DNA of 64,000 bases, taken from NCBI GenBank assembly GCA_910585905.1, contig CAJUID010000007.1, positions 1 through 64,000 of the forward strand. Direction: 5' to 3'. Made by a program: the position numbers and the translations under genes. Each line of letters starts with the position of its first letter. Positions within the stretch are counted from its first letter, which is position 1. The stretch comes from an uncultured Lachnospiraceae bacterium. Its GTDB lineage: Bacteria > Bacillota > Clostridia > Lachnospirales > Lachnospiraceae. Under the pieces are notes generated by a model. That model had not been told where the DNA came from. It was given only the letters and a program-made list of their open reading frames with translations, and searched no databases. Shown here one piece after another: positions 34,968-44,517 of this stretch.

Positions 34968-36014
34968 ATGAAATCAGTGCAGATTACAAAACAGGAAGCG
35001 GGACAGCGTCTGGATAAATACCTGGGAAAATATCTGAACCGTGCCCCGAAAAGTTTCTTTTATAAAATGTTAAGGAAGAAAAATATTATTTTAAATGGAA
35101 AGAAAGCAGAGGGCAGTGAAAGACTGGCGGAGGGGGATATCATTTCATTGTTTCTCTCCGACGAGACAATTACGAAATTTCGGGAAGAGCCAGAAATCGG
35201 GGGGGCAAATCCTATGGGGGCAGAATGCACGTTGTCAGGGAGCTGTGATAAAAAACTAGGACAAACGTCGGTGGAAAAGCTTTCGGTTGTATTTGAGGAC
35301 GAAAATATATTGGTTGTCAACAAGCCTATGGGAATGCTATCGCAGAAGGCGGAGCGGTCAGATGTCTCTTTAACGGAATATATTGTGGGTTATCTTATGA
35401 CGGAGAAACAGCAACAGGAGTCAACATTCCGGCCGGGAATTTGCAACCGTCTCGACCGCAACACGACAGGGCTTGTGGCTGCCGGGAAAAATATAGCGAG
35501 CCTGCAATACTTAAATAGATTGTTCCGTGAACGAGATTTGGAAAAATTTTATCTATGTCTAGTTAAGGGAAAGATTTGTGGAAGGGCAGAGATAGACGGT
35601 TATCTGAAAAAAGATGAAAACCATAATCGTGCCAGCATTACAAAAGAGGCGGCAGAAGGGGCAGCCCGCATTATCACGGCATATGAACCGCTTAAAAATA
35701 TATTGTGGAGAGGCCAGGAGTATACTCTTTTGAAAGTGGAACTGATTACGGGGAAATCCCATCAGATTCGTGCGCATTTGCAGAGTATTGGGCATCCCAT
35801 TGCAGGGGACACAAAATATGGGGAGAAGAGTATGTACCATTTGTTTAAAAAAGAATTTGGTGTCAGGTATCAGCTCCTCCATGCTTGGAAGATTTGTCTT
35901 GGAAGCCCCGAATATCTTCCGAGCCAATACCATGGTATGGTTTGGGAGGCGCCTTTGCCGCCCCAATTTGCAGCGGTACTTCTTGGAATGGGAGTAGAAT
36001 GGCAGGGGATATGA
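34968..36014 (+). CDS. RluA-family pseudouridine synthase with S4 domain
   Basis: 348 residues. N-terminal S4 RNA-binding domain (GQRLDKYLGKYLNRAPKSFFYKMLRKKNIILNGKKAEG), then the catalytic domain with D163 in CNRLDRNTTGLVAAGK and the motif ELITGKSHQIRAHLQSIGHPIAGDTKYG. Isomerises uridine in rRNA, as RluC/RluD do; the exact site cannot be told. A degenerate repeat copy lies just after the gene. Confidence 0.93.
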   Translation: MKSVQITKQEAGQRLDKYLGKYLNRAPKSFFYKMLRKKNIILNGKKAEGSERLAEGDIISLFLSDETITKFREEPEIGGANPMGAECTLSGSCDKKLGQTSVEKLSVVFEDENILVVNKPMGMLSQKAERSDVSLTEYIVGYLMTEKQQQESTFRPGICNRLDRNTTGLVAAGKNIASLQYLNRLFRERDLEKFYLCLVKGKICGRAEIDGYLKKDENHNRASITKEAAEGAARIITAYEPLKNILWRGQEYTLLKVELITGKSHQIRAHLQSIGHPIAGDTKYGEKSMYHLFKKEFGVRYQLLHAWKICLGSPEYLPSQYHGMVWEAPLPPQFAAVLLGMGVEWQGI

Positions 36015-36018
36015 TATT

Positions 36019-36080
36019 TGCGGCATTCGCAAATGTAGAAGCAGGCATGTCTGCTTGGAGCATCGCTTTGCAGGAATGAG
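36019..36080 (+). repeat. Degenerate copy of the dispersed repeat (R5), right half only
   Basis: GCGGCATTCGCAAATG, GCAGGCATGTCTGCTTGG, GCATCGCTTTGCAGGAAT aligns with the right hairpin of R3 (GCGGCAGTTGTCAAATG, ATGTCCGTTTGGC, TGCTTCGCGGGAAT). The left hairpin is missing. Confidence 0.55.
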
Positions 36081-36092
36081 AGGAGAAAGAAT

Positions 36093-36629
36093 ATGCCGTC
36101 ATGGAATTCCAGAGGGCTCCGAGGGTCTGTACTAGAGGAGGCCCTAAATATCACAAATGAAAAATATAGGCAGGAGAAGCTTGCATTGGTACAGAAGATT
36201 CCGACACCGATTACGCCGATGGAAATAGACCAAGAGAGACATCATATTACGTTGGCTTATTTTGGGCAGAAAAGCACGGTAGATTATATCGGGAATGTGC
36301 AGGGGGTGCCAGTCTGTTTTGATGCAAAGGAATGCGCTACTGACACATTTCCAATACAAAATATACATGAACACCAGGTAAATTTTATGAGGGAATTTGA
36401 GGGACAAAATGGGGTTGCTTTTTTGATTATTTTCTTTTCTAAAGCGGAAGAATATTATTATGTACCATTTCGTGATATGCTCTTTTTTTGGGAGAGGGCA
36501 AGGAAAGGCGGAAGAAAAAGTTTTCGGAGAGAAGAATTAGACTCCAGTTACCGAATTCCCTTTAGCAATCAGATTTATATACATTATCTGGAAGCACTGT
36601 CCAGAGATTTAGAGATGAGGGGGGATTAA
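36093..36629 (+). CDS. recU: Holliday junction resolvase RecU
   Basis: 178 residues. Cleaves four-way junctions in recombination and chromosome segregation. Start region WNSRGLRGSVLEEALNITNE and the endonuclease core KSTVDYIGNVQGVPVCFDAKECATDTFP carry the D-x(n)-D-A-K metal-site residues, with NFMREFEGQNGVAFLIIFF after it. In many Firmicutes recU neighbours ponA; here the neighbours are an rRNA modification gene and a membrane protein. Confidence 0.94.
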   Translation: MPSWNSRGLRGSVLEEALNITNEKYRQEKLALVQKIPTPITPMEIDQERHHITLAYFGQKSTVDYIGNVQGVPVCFDAKECATDTFPIQNIHEHQVNFMREFEGQNGVAFLIIFFSKAEEYYYVPFRDMLFFWERARKGGRKSFRREELDSSYRIPFSNQIYIHYLEALSRDLEMRGD

Positions 36630-36663
36630 TATTATACTGGGGGTATCAATTTATAATTTATTG

Positions 36664-37581
36664 ATGGAATTTTATCTATTTAGTTTTGCAGGATGGGTCT
36701 ATGAGTGCTGCTTTGTGTTTTTGCGCGATAGAAAACCAATAAACAGGGGGTTTTTAGTAGGGCCGATTATTCCGCTCTATGGTTTTGGCGGGGTGATTGT
36801 CTATTTGCTTTTGCGGCCATTCTCCAAGATTCCAAGTCTGTTATATATTATGGGGATGATTATTGCTACGCTTGTAGAATATGTTACATCATGGCTGTTA
36901 GAGGTTTTGTTTCATACACAATGGTGGGATTACTCAGGGCAGCAGTACAACTTTCAGGGCAAAATTGCGGTGATTCCGTCCCTTTTTTGGGGGCTTTTGT
37001 CACTTTTGATGTTTGATGTGTTCCATCCGCTGGCATCCTTTTTGATTGGCTGTGTGACAGAGGAGACTGGGCGGATTTTGCTGGTTATCTGTATTTCACT
37101 TACGGCACTGGATGTTGTTTATACACTTATTACAATGATTAATTTCAGAAAACAGTTGGAAAATCTATACGAGCTGCGGAAGGAGTTTGAATATTTGCTA
37201 GAAGATATGAAATTAATCTCCCTTAAAGATATATTATTTAGCACAACAAAGGAACTATCGGAACGGTTTCAGTTTTCAGGGTTTTTAGAGAGAAAGGATT
37301 TGTTTTTCCACAAGTTAAATAGTCTGCGTAGCTCTGAAGGTGAGGAAGATTCTAGGTTTTCTGCTGTGGAAGAACGATTTCATGCTTATTGGGAAAAGTG
37401 CAGCCGTTTTATAAAAAAGGCGCCGTTAATTGGAAATCAGCGTCTGCTGGATGCATTTCCGTCCATGAAATTGATTACTAAGAACCACGCTGCTGTGGAG
37501 GTAAAGGAGCTGTTGTTAAATATTAGGCAGAAGGCTGTGTCCCGCAAAAAAGATTCCTCTGAGGAGGAAGGGGAGAATTGA
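36664..37581 (+). CDS. Putative ABC-transporter type IV / CmpB-like membrane protein
   Basis: 305 residues from ATG 36664. About five TM helices in the first 165 residues with the family pattern (FSFAGWVYECCFVFLRDRKPINRGFLVGPIIPLYGFGG, TSWLLEVLFHTQWWDYS). The C-terminal half is a cytoplasmic helical region ending in an acidic tail. The start is uncertain: no good binding site precedes TTG 36661 or ATG 36664, while GGGGGG stands before an in-frame ATT at 36631 that would restore residues typical of homologues. Function unknown. Confidence 0.75.
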   Translation: MEFYLFSFAGWVYECCFVFLRDRKPINRGFLVGPIIPLYGFGGVIVYLLLRPFSKIPSLLYIMGMIIATLVEYVTSWLLEVLFHTQWWDYSGQQYNFQGKIAVIPSLFWGLLSLLMFDVFHPLASFLIGCVTEETGRILLVICISLTALDVVYTLITMINFRKQLENLYELRKEFEYLLEDMKLISLKDILFSTTKELSERFQFSGFLERKDLFFHKLNSLRSSEGEEDSRFSAVEERFHAYWEKCSRFIKKAPLIGNQRLLDAFPSMKLITKNHAAVEVKELLLNIRQKAVSRKKDSSEEEGEN

Positions 37582-37645
37582 TTTTTACATAGAATGGCGC
37601 CGCTTTTGGCGGGAACATATGTAAGAATGAATAGATAACAATATT

Positions 37646-37685
37646 TAGTACCATATCTTGCCAACGAGCACAAGATATGGTACTA
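37646..37685. promoter_or_regulatory. 15-bp perfect inverted repeat before nrdD (possible NrdR site)
   Basis: TAGTACCATATCTTG (37646-37660) and CAAGATATGGTACTA (37671-37685) are perfect reverse complements with a 10-base spacer. Each arm contains an ATAT core resembling NrdR boxes, and the target gene fits, but the arm spacing is unusual for paired NrdR boxes. No T-run follows, so it is not a normal terminator. Confidence 0.5.
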
Positions 37686-37745
37686 TTGCATTGCATGGGG
37701 AACACTCTGCCCTATAGCATAATGGAAAGAAAGCAGGTATTGGCT

Positions 37746-39908
37746 ATGAAAATAATTAAAAGAAGCGGTACAGAAATGAACTTTGATGCAAAAAAGATAA
37801 CAGCAGCAATTACAAAGGCAAACCGCGAGGTGCCTGCAAAGGACAGGCTGTCAAAGGAACAGATTGATGAGATTACTACTAATGTAGAAAATATTTGTAT
37901 TGATGCAAATCGTTCTCTAAGTGTAGAAGAAATTCAGGACTTAGTGGAAGAGCAGATTATGAATAAAAGGGCATTTGGCGTGGCGAGAAAGTATATTACT
38001 TATCGGTATGACCGCGCCCTGGTGCGTAAATCAAACTCAACAGATAAGCAGATTTTGAGCCTGTTAGAGTGCAGCAATGAAGAAGTAAAGCAGGAAAATT
38101 CAAATAAAAATCCAACGGTAAATAGTGTGCAGCGCGATTATATGGCAGGGGAGGTCAGCAAGGATATCACAAGGCGTTTTCTTCTGCCAAATGAGGTGAT
38201 CCGTGCCCATGAGCAGGGAATTATCCATTTCCACGATTCAGACTATTTTGCTCAGCATATGCATAACTGCTGTCTGGTCAATTTGGAGGATATGTTGCAA
38301 AATGGGACGGTCATCAGTGAGACAATGATAGAGCGGCCAAAGAGTTTTTCAACGGCCTGCAATATTGCGACTCAGAGTATTGCGCAGATAGCAAGCTCGC
38401 AGTACGGTGGGCAGAGTATCAGCTTAACGCACCTAGCGCCATTTGTAGATGTCAGCAGGCAGAAATATCGTAAGCGGGTGGAGAATGAGTTTAAAGAGGC
38501 AGGGATTGAGTATGATAGTGACCAGGTAGACAAAGTGGCAGAGATTCGTGTAAGGGATGAAATCAAGCGCGGTGTGCAGATGATCCAGTATCAGGTGATT
38601 ACGCTTATGACAACAAATGGGCAGGCGCCGTTTGTCAGTGTATTTATGTACTTGAATGAGGCTCCTGCAGGCAGGCTCCGTGAGGACCTGGCATTAATTA
38701 TGGAGGAGATTTTAAAACAACGCATCCAGGGGGTGAAAAATGAGAAGGGAGTATATATTACACCAGCTTTTCCGAAGCTTTTATATGTGCTGGAAGAAAA
38801 TAATATTCACGAAGGAAGCCAGTATTGGTATTTGACAGAGCTTGCTGCAAAATGTACAGCAAAAAGAATGGTTCCAGATTATATTTCTGAAAAGATGATG
38901 AAGGAACTAAAAAAAGGAAATTGTTATCCGTGCATGGGATGCCGCTCGTTCTTGACCGTATATGAGGATGAGAACAAACGCCCTAAGTTTTATGGGCGTT
39001 TTAATCAAGGGGTTGTGACGTTGAACCTTGTTGATGTGGCATGTTCTTCAGATGGGGTGGAGGAGCTTTTCTGGAAGATTCTAGATAAGCGCTTAGAACT
39101 TTGCAAAGAGGCGCTGATGTGCCGCCATAATCGCTTAAAGGGGACGCCTTCAGATGTTGCTCCGATTCTCTGGCAGTATGGTGCGCTTGCACGACTGCAA
39201 AAAGGAGAAACAATAGATAAACTTTTGTACAATGGATATTCAACAATTTCACTGGGCTATGCGGGGTTGTGTGAATGCACCAGGTTTATGACGGGCAAAT
39301 CACATACGGACCCGGAAGGAAAACCATTTGCCTTAGAAGTGATGCAACATTTAAATGATGCTTGTAGTAAATGGAGGGCAGAAGAAAATATAGATTTTAG
39401 TTTATATGGAACTCCGTTGGAATCTACAACATATAAATTCGCAAAATGCCTGCAGAAACGGTTTGGTATGATTGAAGGTGTTACAGATAAAAATTATATT
39501 ACCAATAGTTACCATGTACATGTGACAGAGGAGATCAATGCGTTTGATAAACTGAAATTTGAAGCGCAGTTCCAGAATTTGTCGCCGGGCGGTGCAGTAA
39601 GCTATGTGGAAGTACCGAATATGGAGAATAATATTGATGCCGTATTAGAGGTAATGAAATATATTTACAATAATATTATGTATGCAGAGTTAAATACAAA
39701 GAGTGATTATTGCCAGGTATGTAATTACAGCGGTCAGATTCAGATTGTTACGGATGAGCATGGAAAACTTATCTGGAAATGCCCGAACTGCGGCAATACA
39801 GATCAAAATAAAATGAATGTTGCGCGCAGAACATGTGGCTATATAGGGACGCAGTTCTGGAACCAGGGACGTACACAGGAAATTAAAGAGAGGGTGCTGC
39901 ATTTATAA
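37746..39908 (+). CDS. nrdD: Anaerobic ribonucleoside-triphosphate reductase
   Basis: 720 residues from ATG 37746; the frame is open upstream across the inverted repeat, but MKIIKRSGTEMNFDAKKI is the family start. ATP-cone domain about 1-95, then the ten-stranded barrel. C-terminal zinc site CQVC ... CPNC, and the glycyl radical G698 in RRTCGYIG. Makes dNTPs without oxygen. The activase gene nrdG, usually next, is not in this window. Confidence 0.97.
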   Translation: MKIIKRSGTEMNFDAKKITAAITKANREVPAKDRLSKEQIDEITTNVENICIDANRSLSVEEIQDLVEEQIMNKRAFGVARKYITYRYDRALVRKSNSTDKQILSLLECSNEEVKQENSNKNPTVNSVQRDYMAGEVSKDITRRFLLPNEVIRAHEQGIIHFHDSDYFAQHMHNCCLVNLEDMLQNGTVISETMIERPKSFSTACNIATQSIAQIASSQYGGQSISLTHLAPFVDVSRQKYRKRVENEFKEAGIEYDSDQVDKVAEIRVRDEIKRGVQMIQYQVITLMTTNGQAPFVSVFMYLNEAPAGRLREDLALIMEEILKQRIQGVKNEKGVYITPAFPKLLYVLEENNIHEGSQYWYLTELAAKCTAKRMVPDYISEKMMKELKKGNCYPCMGCRSFLTVYEDENKRPKFYGRFNQGVVTLNLVDVACSSDGVEELFWKILDKRLELCKEALMCRHNRLKGTPSDVAPILWQYGALARLQKGETIDKLLYNGYSTISLGYAGLCECTRFMTGKSHTDPEGKPFALEVMQHLNDACSKWRAEENIDFSLYGTPLESTTYKFAKCLQKRFGMIEGVTDKNYITNSYHVHVTEEINAFDKLKFEAQFQNLSPGGAVSYVEVPNMENNIDAVLEVMKYIYNNIMYAELNTKSDYCQVCNYSGQIQIVTDEHGKLIWKCPNCGNTDQNKMNVARRTCGYIGTQFWNQGRTQEIKERVLHL

Positions 39909-39921
39909 GAAAGGGTTTTAG

Positions 39922-41445
39922 ATGGGAAAAGCGGTTTGCAATTTTAGCGTTAAGGTTTTATTTCTGTTATGTATCTCGTTTGTAGCTTTTGAGGCATATA
40001 TGAATGGTGCTGACGGAAAGGCAGATAAAGTTGTGTTGGTAGTTTTGATTGCTGTTTCTTTTGCAGTTTTGGTTCTTACAAAGTATCTGGCGAGGAGATA
40101 CCTGAAATTTTTTGATAAGAATTTTATAAAAATTCTTGCGGCGTATCTGCTGGTTTTAACTGCAGTACAGATTTTTTGTGGTATCCATCTCCGTTATGAG
40201 CCAATGTGGGATTTGGATTCTGTATATGGAGGGGCAATTTGCTGGTTGGAAAACGGAACGATTGATGCCTACCAAGATTATTTTTATTATTTTCCCAATA
40301 ATCTTGGTTTGCTTGTGTTTTTTAGGGCTTACTTTGGTTTATTGCACTTGTTTTTAGGAAACGGGATGGATTATTTTGTAGCAGCTGTAGTGATCTGCAG
40401 CATCATGATTACTATTTTTCGATTAAGTGTGGTCTGGATTGCCAAAAAGCTCCTTGGTACAGAGTACGGTGTTGTGATGATGGTTCTCTTGCTGCTGTGC
40501 GTGCCGCTTTATTTTGCTGCTGCTGTATTTTATACGGATGTTATGTCTATGGCAGCTCCTCCGTTAATTTATCTTTTATATCTATATTCCAGGGAAGAAG
40601 TGTCGTGGAGAGGAAAGATATTTCTCTATGTTGAAATGGCTTTTGTTGCGGCAATTGGAATGGAAATAAAATTTACTGTCCTGATTATTGTGATTGCGAT
40701 TGGCATAGAAATGCTTTTGCAGGGGAAATGGAAAAATTGCCTGTGTATGGCAGCAATTCATTTAGCTGTCATCTGTGCTATGTTTGGGGCTGTAGGCAGT
40801 GTAGTGTACTCCGGCCTTCTTGAAAAGGAGCAGGCAGAGAAACAGAATACGCCATATCTTCATTGGGTAATGATGGGGGCGAAAGGGAATGGGAGCTACG
40901 ATGGCGACGATTATGTGTTTACGCGGCAGTTTACAGATAGGGAGGCGCAAGATGCGGCATTAAAGGCAGAAATCGCAAGAAGATATAGAGAGTTGGGGTT
41001 GGATGGCCTGATGGATCTGTGGAAAGCAAAGACGATTAAATGTTTTGGGGATGGGACATATGCGTTGTCTGATTTTTTGGATGATTCCCCGCAGAATGAC
41101 ACTAGTTGGAATGACTGGATATTATATTCCGGGAAAAATTATGATGATTACCGGACAATCTGCCTGGGAGGATTTGTGTCGGTTATGCTTCTGATGTTGT
41201 TTGGCATAGCCGGGAATCTTGGGACGAGAAGGGAAGGACGGGTGAATGCTCCGGCTATATGGCTTTCTTTTTTAGGAATTTGGATTTTTTTGATGTTTTG
41301 GGAGACTTCGGCAAGGTATTTTATGAATCTGCTGTCAGTTATGCTTGTAGCGGCACTGATAGGGCTGCCGCATATGGAAAGATGGGTGAAAAGGGTGTGC
41401 AGAAAGATTCGGGCTAGCTGGAGAGCGGAAAGGCAGGGATATTAA
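39922..41445 (+). CDS. Polytopic membrane protein, probable GT-C glycosyltransferase
   Basis: 507 residues with roughly 11-12 TM helices. A first-loop acidic motif (YEPMWDLDSVYGG) and FPNNLGLLVFFRAYF, then FYTDVMSMAAPPLIY, recall GT-C fold enzymes that use polyprenyl-phosphate sugars. The extracytoplasmic loop at about 295-405 is large and the C-terminus is basic. No sugar or cell-wall genes flank it, so the acceptor is unknown. Starts 14 bases after nrdD. Confidence 0.65.
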   Translation: MGKAVCNFSVKVLFLLCISFVAFEAYMNGADGKADKVVLVVLIAVSFAVLVLTKYLARRYLKFFDKNFIKILAAYLLVLTAVQIFCGIHLRYEPMWDLDSVYGGAICWLENGTIDAYQDYFYYFPNNLGLLVFFRAYFGLLHLFLGNGMDYFVAAVVICSIMITIFRLSVVWIAKKLLGTEYGVVMMVLLLLCVPLYFAAAVFYTDVMSMAAPPLIYLLYLYSREEVSWRGKIFLYVEMAFVAAIGMEIKFTVLIIVIAIGIEMLLQGKWKNCLCMAAIHLAVICAMFGAVGSVVYSGLLEKEQAEKQNTPYLHWVMMGAKGNGSYDGDDYVFTRQFTDREAQDAALKAEIARRYRELGLDGLMDLWKAKTIKCFGDGTYALSDFLDDSPQNDTSWNDWILYSGKNYDDYRTICLGGFVSVMLLMLFGIAGNLGTRREGRVNAPAIWLSFLGIWIFLMFWETSARYFMNLLSVMLVAALIGLPHMERWVKRVCRKIRASWRAERQGY

Positions 41446-41464
41446 GGGATTTCAAAAAGGGGCT

Positions 41465-41492
41465 TTTCAAACGCTTTAAAGTGTGTTATAGT
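41465..41492 (+). promoter_or_regulatory. Promoter of the leuA T-box transcript
   Basis: TTTCAA (41465-41470) and TATAGT (41487-41492), 16-base spacer, just upstream of the T-box stem I. Confidence 0.55.
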
Positions 41493-41500
41493 GTTTGACA

Positions 41501-41770
41501 GATGCAAAAACGTTGAAGAGGAATAGTAGCTGCTTATGTGGAATCAAGAAAGCTGTTGGCTGATGTGAAACAGCAGAAGCATCGCAGTGAACTCGCCTTG
41601 GAGTTGCCGGCTGAAATCTATAGTAGGCTTGGACGGAATCCCACCGTTATAGGGGAAAGGTATTGATAGTTTTATTAATGTACCTGTGAGAGCATGTTTT
41701 CATGAATTAGAGTGGTACCGCGTGAGTGTTTATTCTCCGTCTCTATAGTTTTATAGAGGCGGTTTTTTGT
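41501..41770 (+). promoter_or_regulatory. T-box riboswitch (leucine) controlling leuA
   Basis: Stem I begins near GAAGAGGAATAGTAGC. The specifier appears to be CTC (Leu) in GAACTCGCC near 41592. The T-box itself is AGAGTGGTACCGCG at 41709-41722. The terminator pairs CCGTCTCTATA with TATAGAGGCGG (41737-41763) followed by a T-run. Uncharged tRNA-Leu is expected to stabilise the antiterminator and allow leuA transcription. Confidence 0.93.
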
Positions 41771-41832
41771 GTGGAAGCGTCACAATTCTGCCAGCGGTAT
41801 GTAAACGAAGACGCTTCGGAATGGAGGAAAAG

Positions 41833-43512
41833 ATGAAGGGATTTGACAAGTATCAGAAAAGTTATTTTATGCCGCCAGTTCCATGTTATGACTGGGTGAA
41901 GAAAGATTGCATTACAAAACCGCCAGTATGGTGCAGTGTAGACCTCCGGGATGGAAATCAGGCTTTGATTGAGCCGATGAGCCTGGAGGAAAAGGTTGAA
42001 TATTTTAAGATGCTTGTGGAAATCGGTTTCAAAGAGATTGAAGTTGGTTTTCCAGCTGCATCGGAGACTGAATATAAATTTTTGCGCACATTGATTGAGA
42101 GAAAATTGATTCCGGATGATGTAACAGTCCAGGTACTGACTCAGGCGAGGGAGCATATTATCCGCAAGACATTTGAGGCGGTGGATGGTGCACCAAACTC
42201 AATTGTCCATGTGTATAATTCTACTTCTGTAGCGCAGCGGGAACAGGTTTTTCGGAAATCAAAGGATGAAGTGAAGCAGATTGCCATAGATGGGGCTGAG
42301 CTGTTAAAGAAATTAGCCGAAGAGGTCAAAGGCAATATCCGTTTTGAATACAGCCCGGAAAGCTTTCATGGCACAGAGGTAGATTATGCGGTGGAAGTGT
42401 GCAATGCTGTTTTGGATGTATGGCAGCCGACGGCAGAAAACAAAGCGATAATTAATATCCCATCTACAGTTGAAAACGCAATGCCGCATGTATTTGCTAG
42501 TCAGGTTGAATATGTCAGCCGGAGCCTAAAGTACCGTGATAATGTAGTGCTTTCTCTGCATCCGCATAATGACCGCGGGTCTGGGGTAGCCACTGCAGAG
42601 TTGGGCGTGCTGGCAGGTGCAGACCGTTTAGAAGGGACATTGTTTGGAAATGGCGAGCGCACTGGAAATCTGGATATCGTAACAGTTGCAATGAATCTGC
42701 ACTCTCATGGTGTAGATTCAGGACTCAATTTTGCTAATATGCAGGAAATCAAGGAAGCTTATGAAGAGCTGACTGACATGCAGGTTTCTATGCGTGAACC
42801 GTATGCCGGGGAATTAGTATTTACAGCATTTTCCGGTTCTCATCAGGACGCAATTTCTAAGGGAATGTCGCACCGTGAAAAGACAGGAGAGCATTTGTGG
42901 ACAGTGCCATATCTTCCGATAGACCCGAAGGATGTCGGCAGAACATATGATTCGGATGTAATCCGTATTAATAGCCAGTCAGGTAAAGGCGGCGTGGCGT
43001 ATGTGCTAAAACAGAATTTTGGCCTGATCTTGCCGGATAAGATGCGCGAAGAGGTCGGCTATCTGATGAAAGGCGTATCTGACCATGCCCATTCCGAGTT
43101 AAGCCCACAGGAGATGCTAGATGTTTTCCGGGAGAAATATTGCCATCCAAAGAAAACATTCGAGATTACGGAATGTCATTTTGAGCAGAAAAATGGAATT
43201 ATCGCCAGCATAACAATCTCCCAGGATGGTTCCACGGAAGTAGTGGAGGCGCAGGGAAATGGCCGTCTCAATGCAGTAAATAATGCGTTGAAAAAGTATT
43301 TTGATATCAGTTATTCGCTGGATGTGTACGAGGAGCATTCCCTTTCAAAAAATTCTTCTGCCAAGGCTGTGGCATATGTGGGAATAACGCAGGATGAAAA
43401 GAAAAGATACTGGGGTGTAGGCAGTGATGAAGATATTATTAAAGCTTCTGTGCAGGCACTGGAAAATGCGGTTAATCATATGATAGAGATTAAAAAGGAT
43501 ATGATTCGCTAA
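41833..43512 (+). CDS. leuA: 2-Isopropylmalate synthase (long form)
   Basis: 559 residues from ATG 41833 with GGAGG upstream; the open frame back to 41767 overlaps the T-box terminator and is rejected. Condenses acetyl-CoA with 2-oxoisovalerate, first step of leucine synthesis. Motifs: SVDLRDGNQAL, FKEIEVGFPAASETE, SLHPHNDRGSGVATAELG and GNGERTGNLDIVTVA. A C-terminal regulatory domain follows (QAQGNGRLNAVNNAL-type sequence). leuB, leuC and leuD are not adjacent. Confidence 0.96.
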   Translation: MKGFDKYQKSYFMPPVPCYDWVKKDCITKPPVWCSVDLRDGNQALIEPMSLEEKVEYFKMLVEIGFKEIEVGFPAASETEYKFLRTLIERKLIPDDVTVQVLTQAREHIIRKTFEAVDGAPNSIVHVYNSTSVAQREQVFRKSKDEVKQIAIDGAELLKKLAEEVKGNIRFEYSPESFHGTEVDYAVEVCNAVLDVWQPTAENKAIINIPSTVENAMPHVFASQVEYVSRSLKYRDNVVLSLHPHNDRGSGVATAELGVLAGADRLEGTLFGNGERTGNLDIVTVAMNLHSHGVDSGLNFANMQEIKEAYEELTDMQVSMREPYAGELVFTAFSGSHQDAISKGMSHREKTGEHLWTVPYLPIDPKDVGRTYDSDVIRINSQSGKGGVAYVLKQNFGLILPDKMREEVGYLMKGVSDHAHSELSPQEMLDVFREKYCHPKKTFEITECHFEQKNGIIASITISQDGSTEVVEAQGNGRLNAVNNALKKYFDISYSLDVYEEHSLSKNSSAKAVAYVGITQDEKKRYWGVGSDEDIIKASVQALENAVNHMIEIKKDMIR

Positions 43513-43546
43513 GTGCAAGATTGTTATAAAAAGCATTGCTATAAAA

Positions 43547-43580
43547 GTAAGGGGGCATCCTTTTTGGGTGCCCTCTTATT
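43547..43580. terminator. Terminator between leuA and the sigma-factor operon
   Basis: AAGGGGGCATCC pairs with GGTGCCCTCTT around TTTTT. The flanking genes converge, so it probably works in both directions. Confidence 0.85.
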
Positions 43581-43611
43581 AGTATGGTTATTATATATTT
43601 ATATTACGCTC

Positions 43612-44517
43612 CTATAGGTAAGCTGGATTGATTATATCTTTGATGGTTTCAGTCGGGATAGCAAACTCTGGTGTTCCCATATATCCAGGTGCAACCTCAT
43701 ATTTATCGAAAACAAAGGTGAGGCTGCCTTTTTCGTTTATATAGAAATCTGCGTCTTCCCCAATTCCTTTCCAGTTTTCTTCCGGCATATCAGTATCATC
43801 AATAGAATAGTTAATCTGGTCATTCTTTTCCATCTGTTCACGCATCTGTTCTTTGATTTCCTTGGTGATTATAGCAAGATAATCTGTATCCTTTTGGAAT
43901 AGGTCTTTTAGGGTAATAATATTTCCGGTTGTTTTATCTAGATGGTAAATCTTATCAAAGGCATCAGAAGAGCCCGCTGAAATAGATGTTTCGATTTTTA
44001 AGGAGAATAGGCGGGAATTATTTGTGAGAACTTTGTAATCAGTTACAATATCCTCTTTTCCCATTCCTTTGGTTGCCTTGACATCTGCCTTGTACTGTTC
44101 AATAATCTGATCAGTATATTGTTTTACATGGTCATTTAGCTCCTTTGAGGCTTTGTCATTTTTCTTGCCAGCATCATCTTTTACCTCTATTTCTGGAACA
44201 GATATTTTTGCATTCATATCATTGTCAGTGCTTTCAAAGGTACGGAATGAAACGATTTTAACAAAAGAGCTTAATACAGGGATTTTCTCCATCGCATGAG
44301 CCATCGGTGCATTTACATTAGTAAGCAGGGTGATGGCTGCCATAGCTGCTACTGCGCAGGTTCCAAATTTTGTCCAGAAAACTGGCCTTTGATAAAACTT
44401 TTTATGTGCCTCCCCTTTTGCCTGTTGAATACCCATTTTTACCCTCTCCTCTAGATTTTTTGGAAGTGTGATTGCATCATAATCCTGTCTGATCTCATTT
44501 AATTTATTATCCCTCAT
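43612..44517 (-). CDS. rsiV: RsiV-type anti-sigma factor (DUF3298)
   Basis: 301 residues. A cytoplasmic N-terminal segment (1-45) precedes a TM helix at about 50-66, then an extracytoplasmic domain with IYHLDKTTGNIITLKDLFQ and FYINEKGSLTFVFDKYEVAPGYMGTPEFAIP, typical of DUF3298/RsiV. In Bacillus and C. difficile, RsiV binds lysozyme and releases its ECF sigma factor. Here it is translationally coupled to the sigma gene (11-base overlap; GGGAGG before ATG). The inducer in this organism is inferred. Confidence 0.88.
   Translation of the reverse strand: MRDNKLNEIRQDYDAITLPKNLEERVKMGIQQAKGEAHKKFYQRPVFWTKFGTCAVAAMAAITLLTNVNAPMAHAMEKIPVLSSFVKIVSFRTFESTDNDMNAKISVPEIEVKDDAGKKNDKASKELNDHVKQYTDQIIEQYKADVKATKGMGKEDIVTDYKVLTNNSRLFSLKIETSISAGSSDAFDKIYHLDKTTGNIITLKDLFQKDTDYLAIITKEIKEQMREQMEKNDQINYSIDDTDMPEENWKGIGEDADFYINEKGSLTFVFDKYEVAPGYMGTPEFAIPTETIKDIINPAYL

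Noticed and set aside
41767..41832. Longer leuA start
   Set aside because: It begins in the T-box terminator T-run; ATG 41833 has GGAGG and the right N-terminus.
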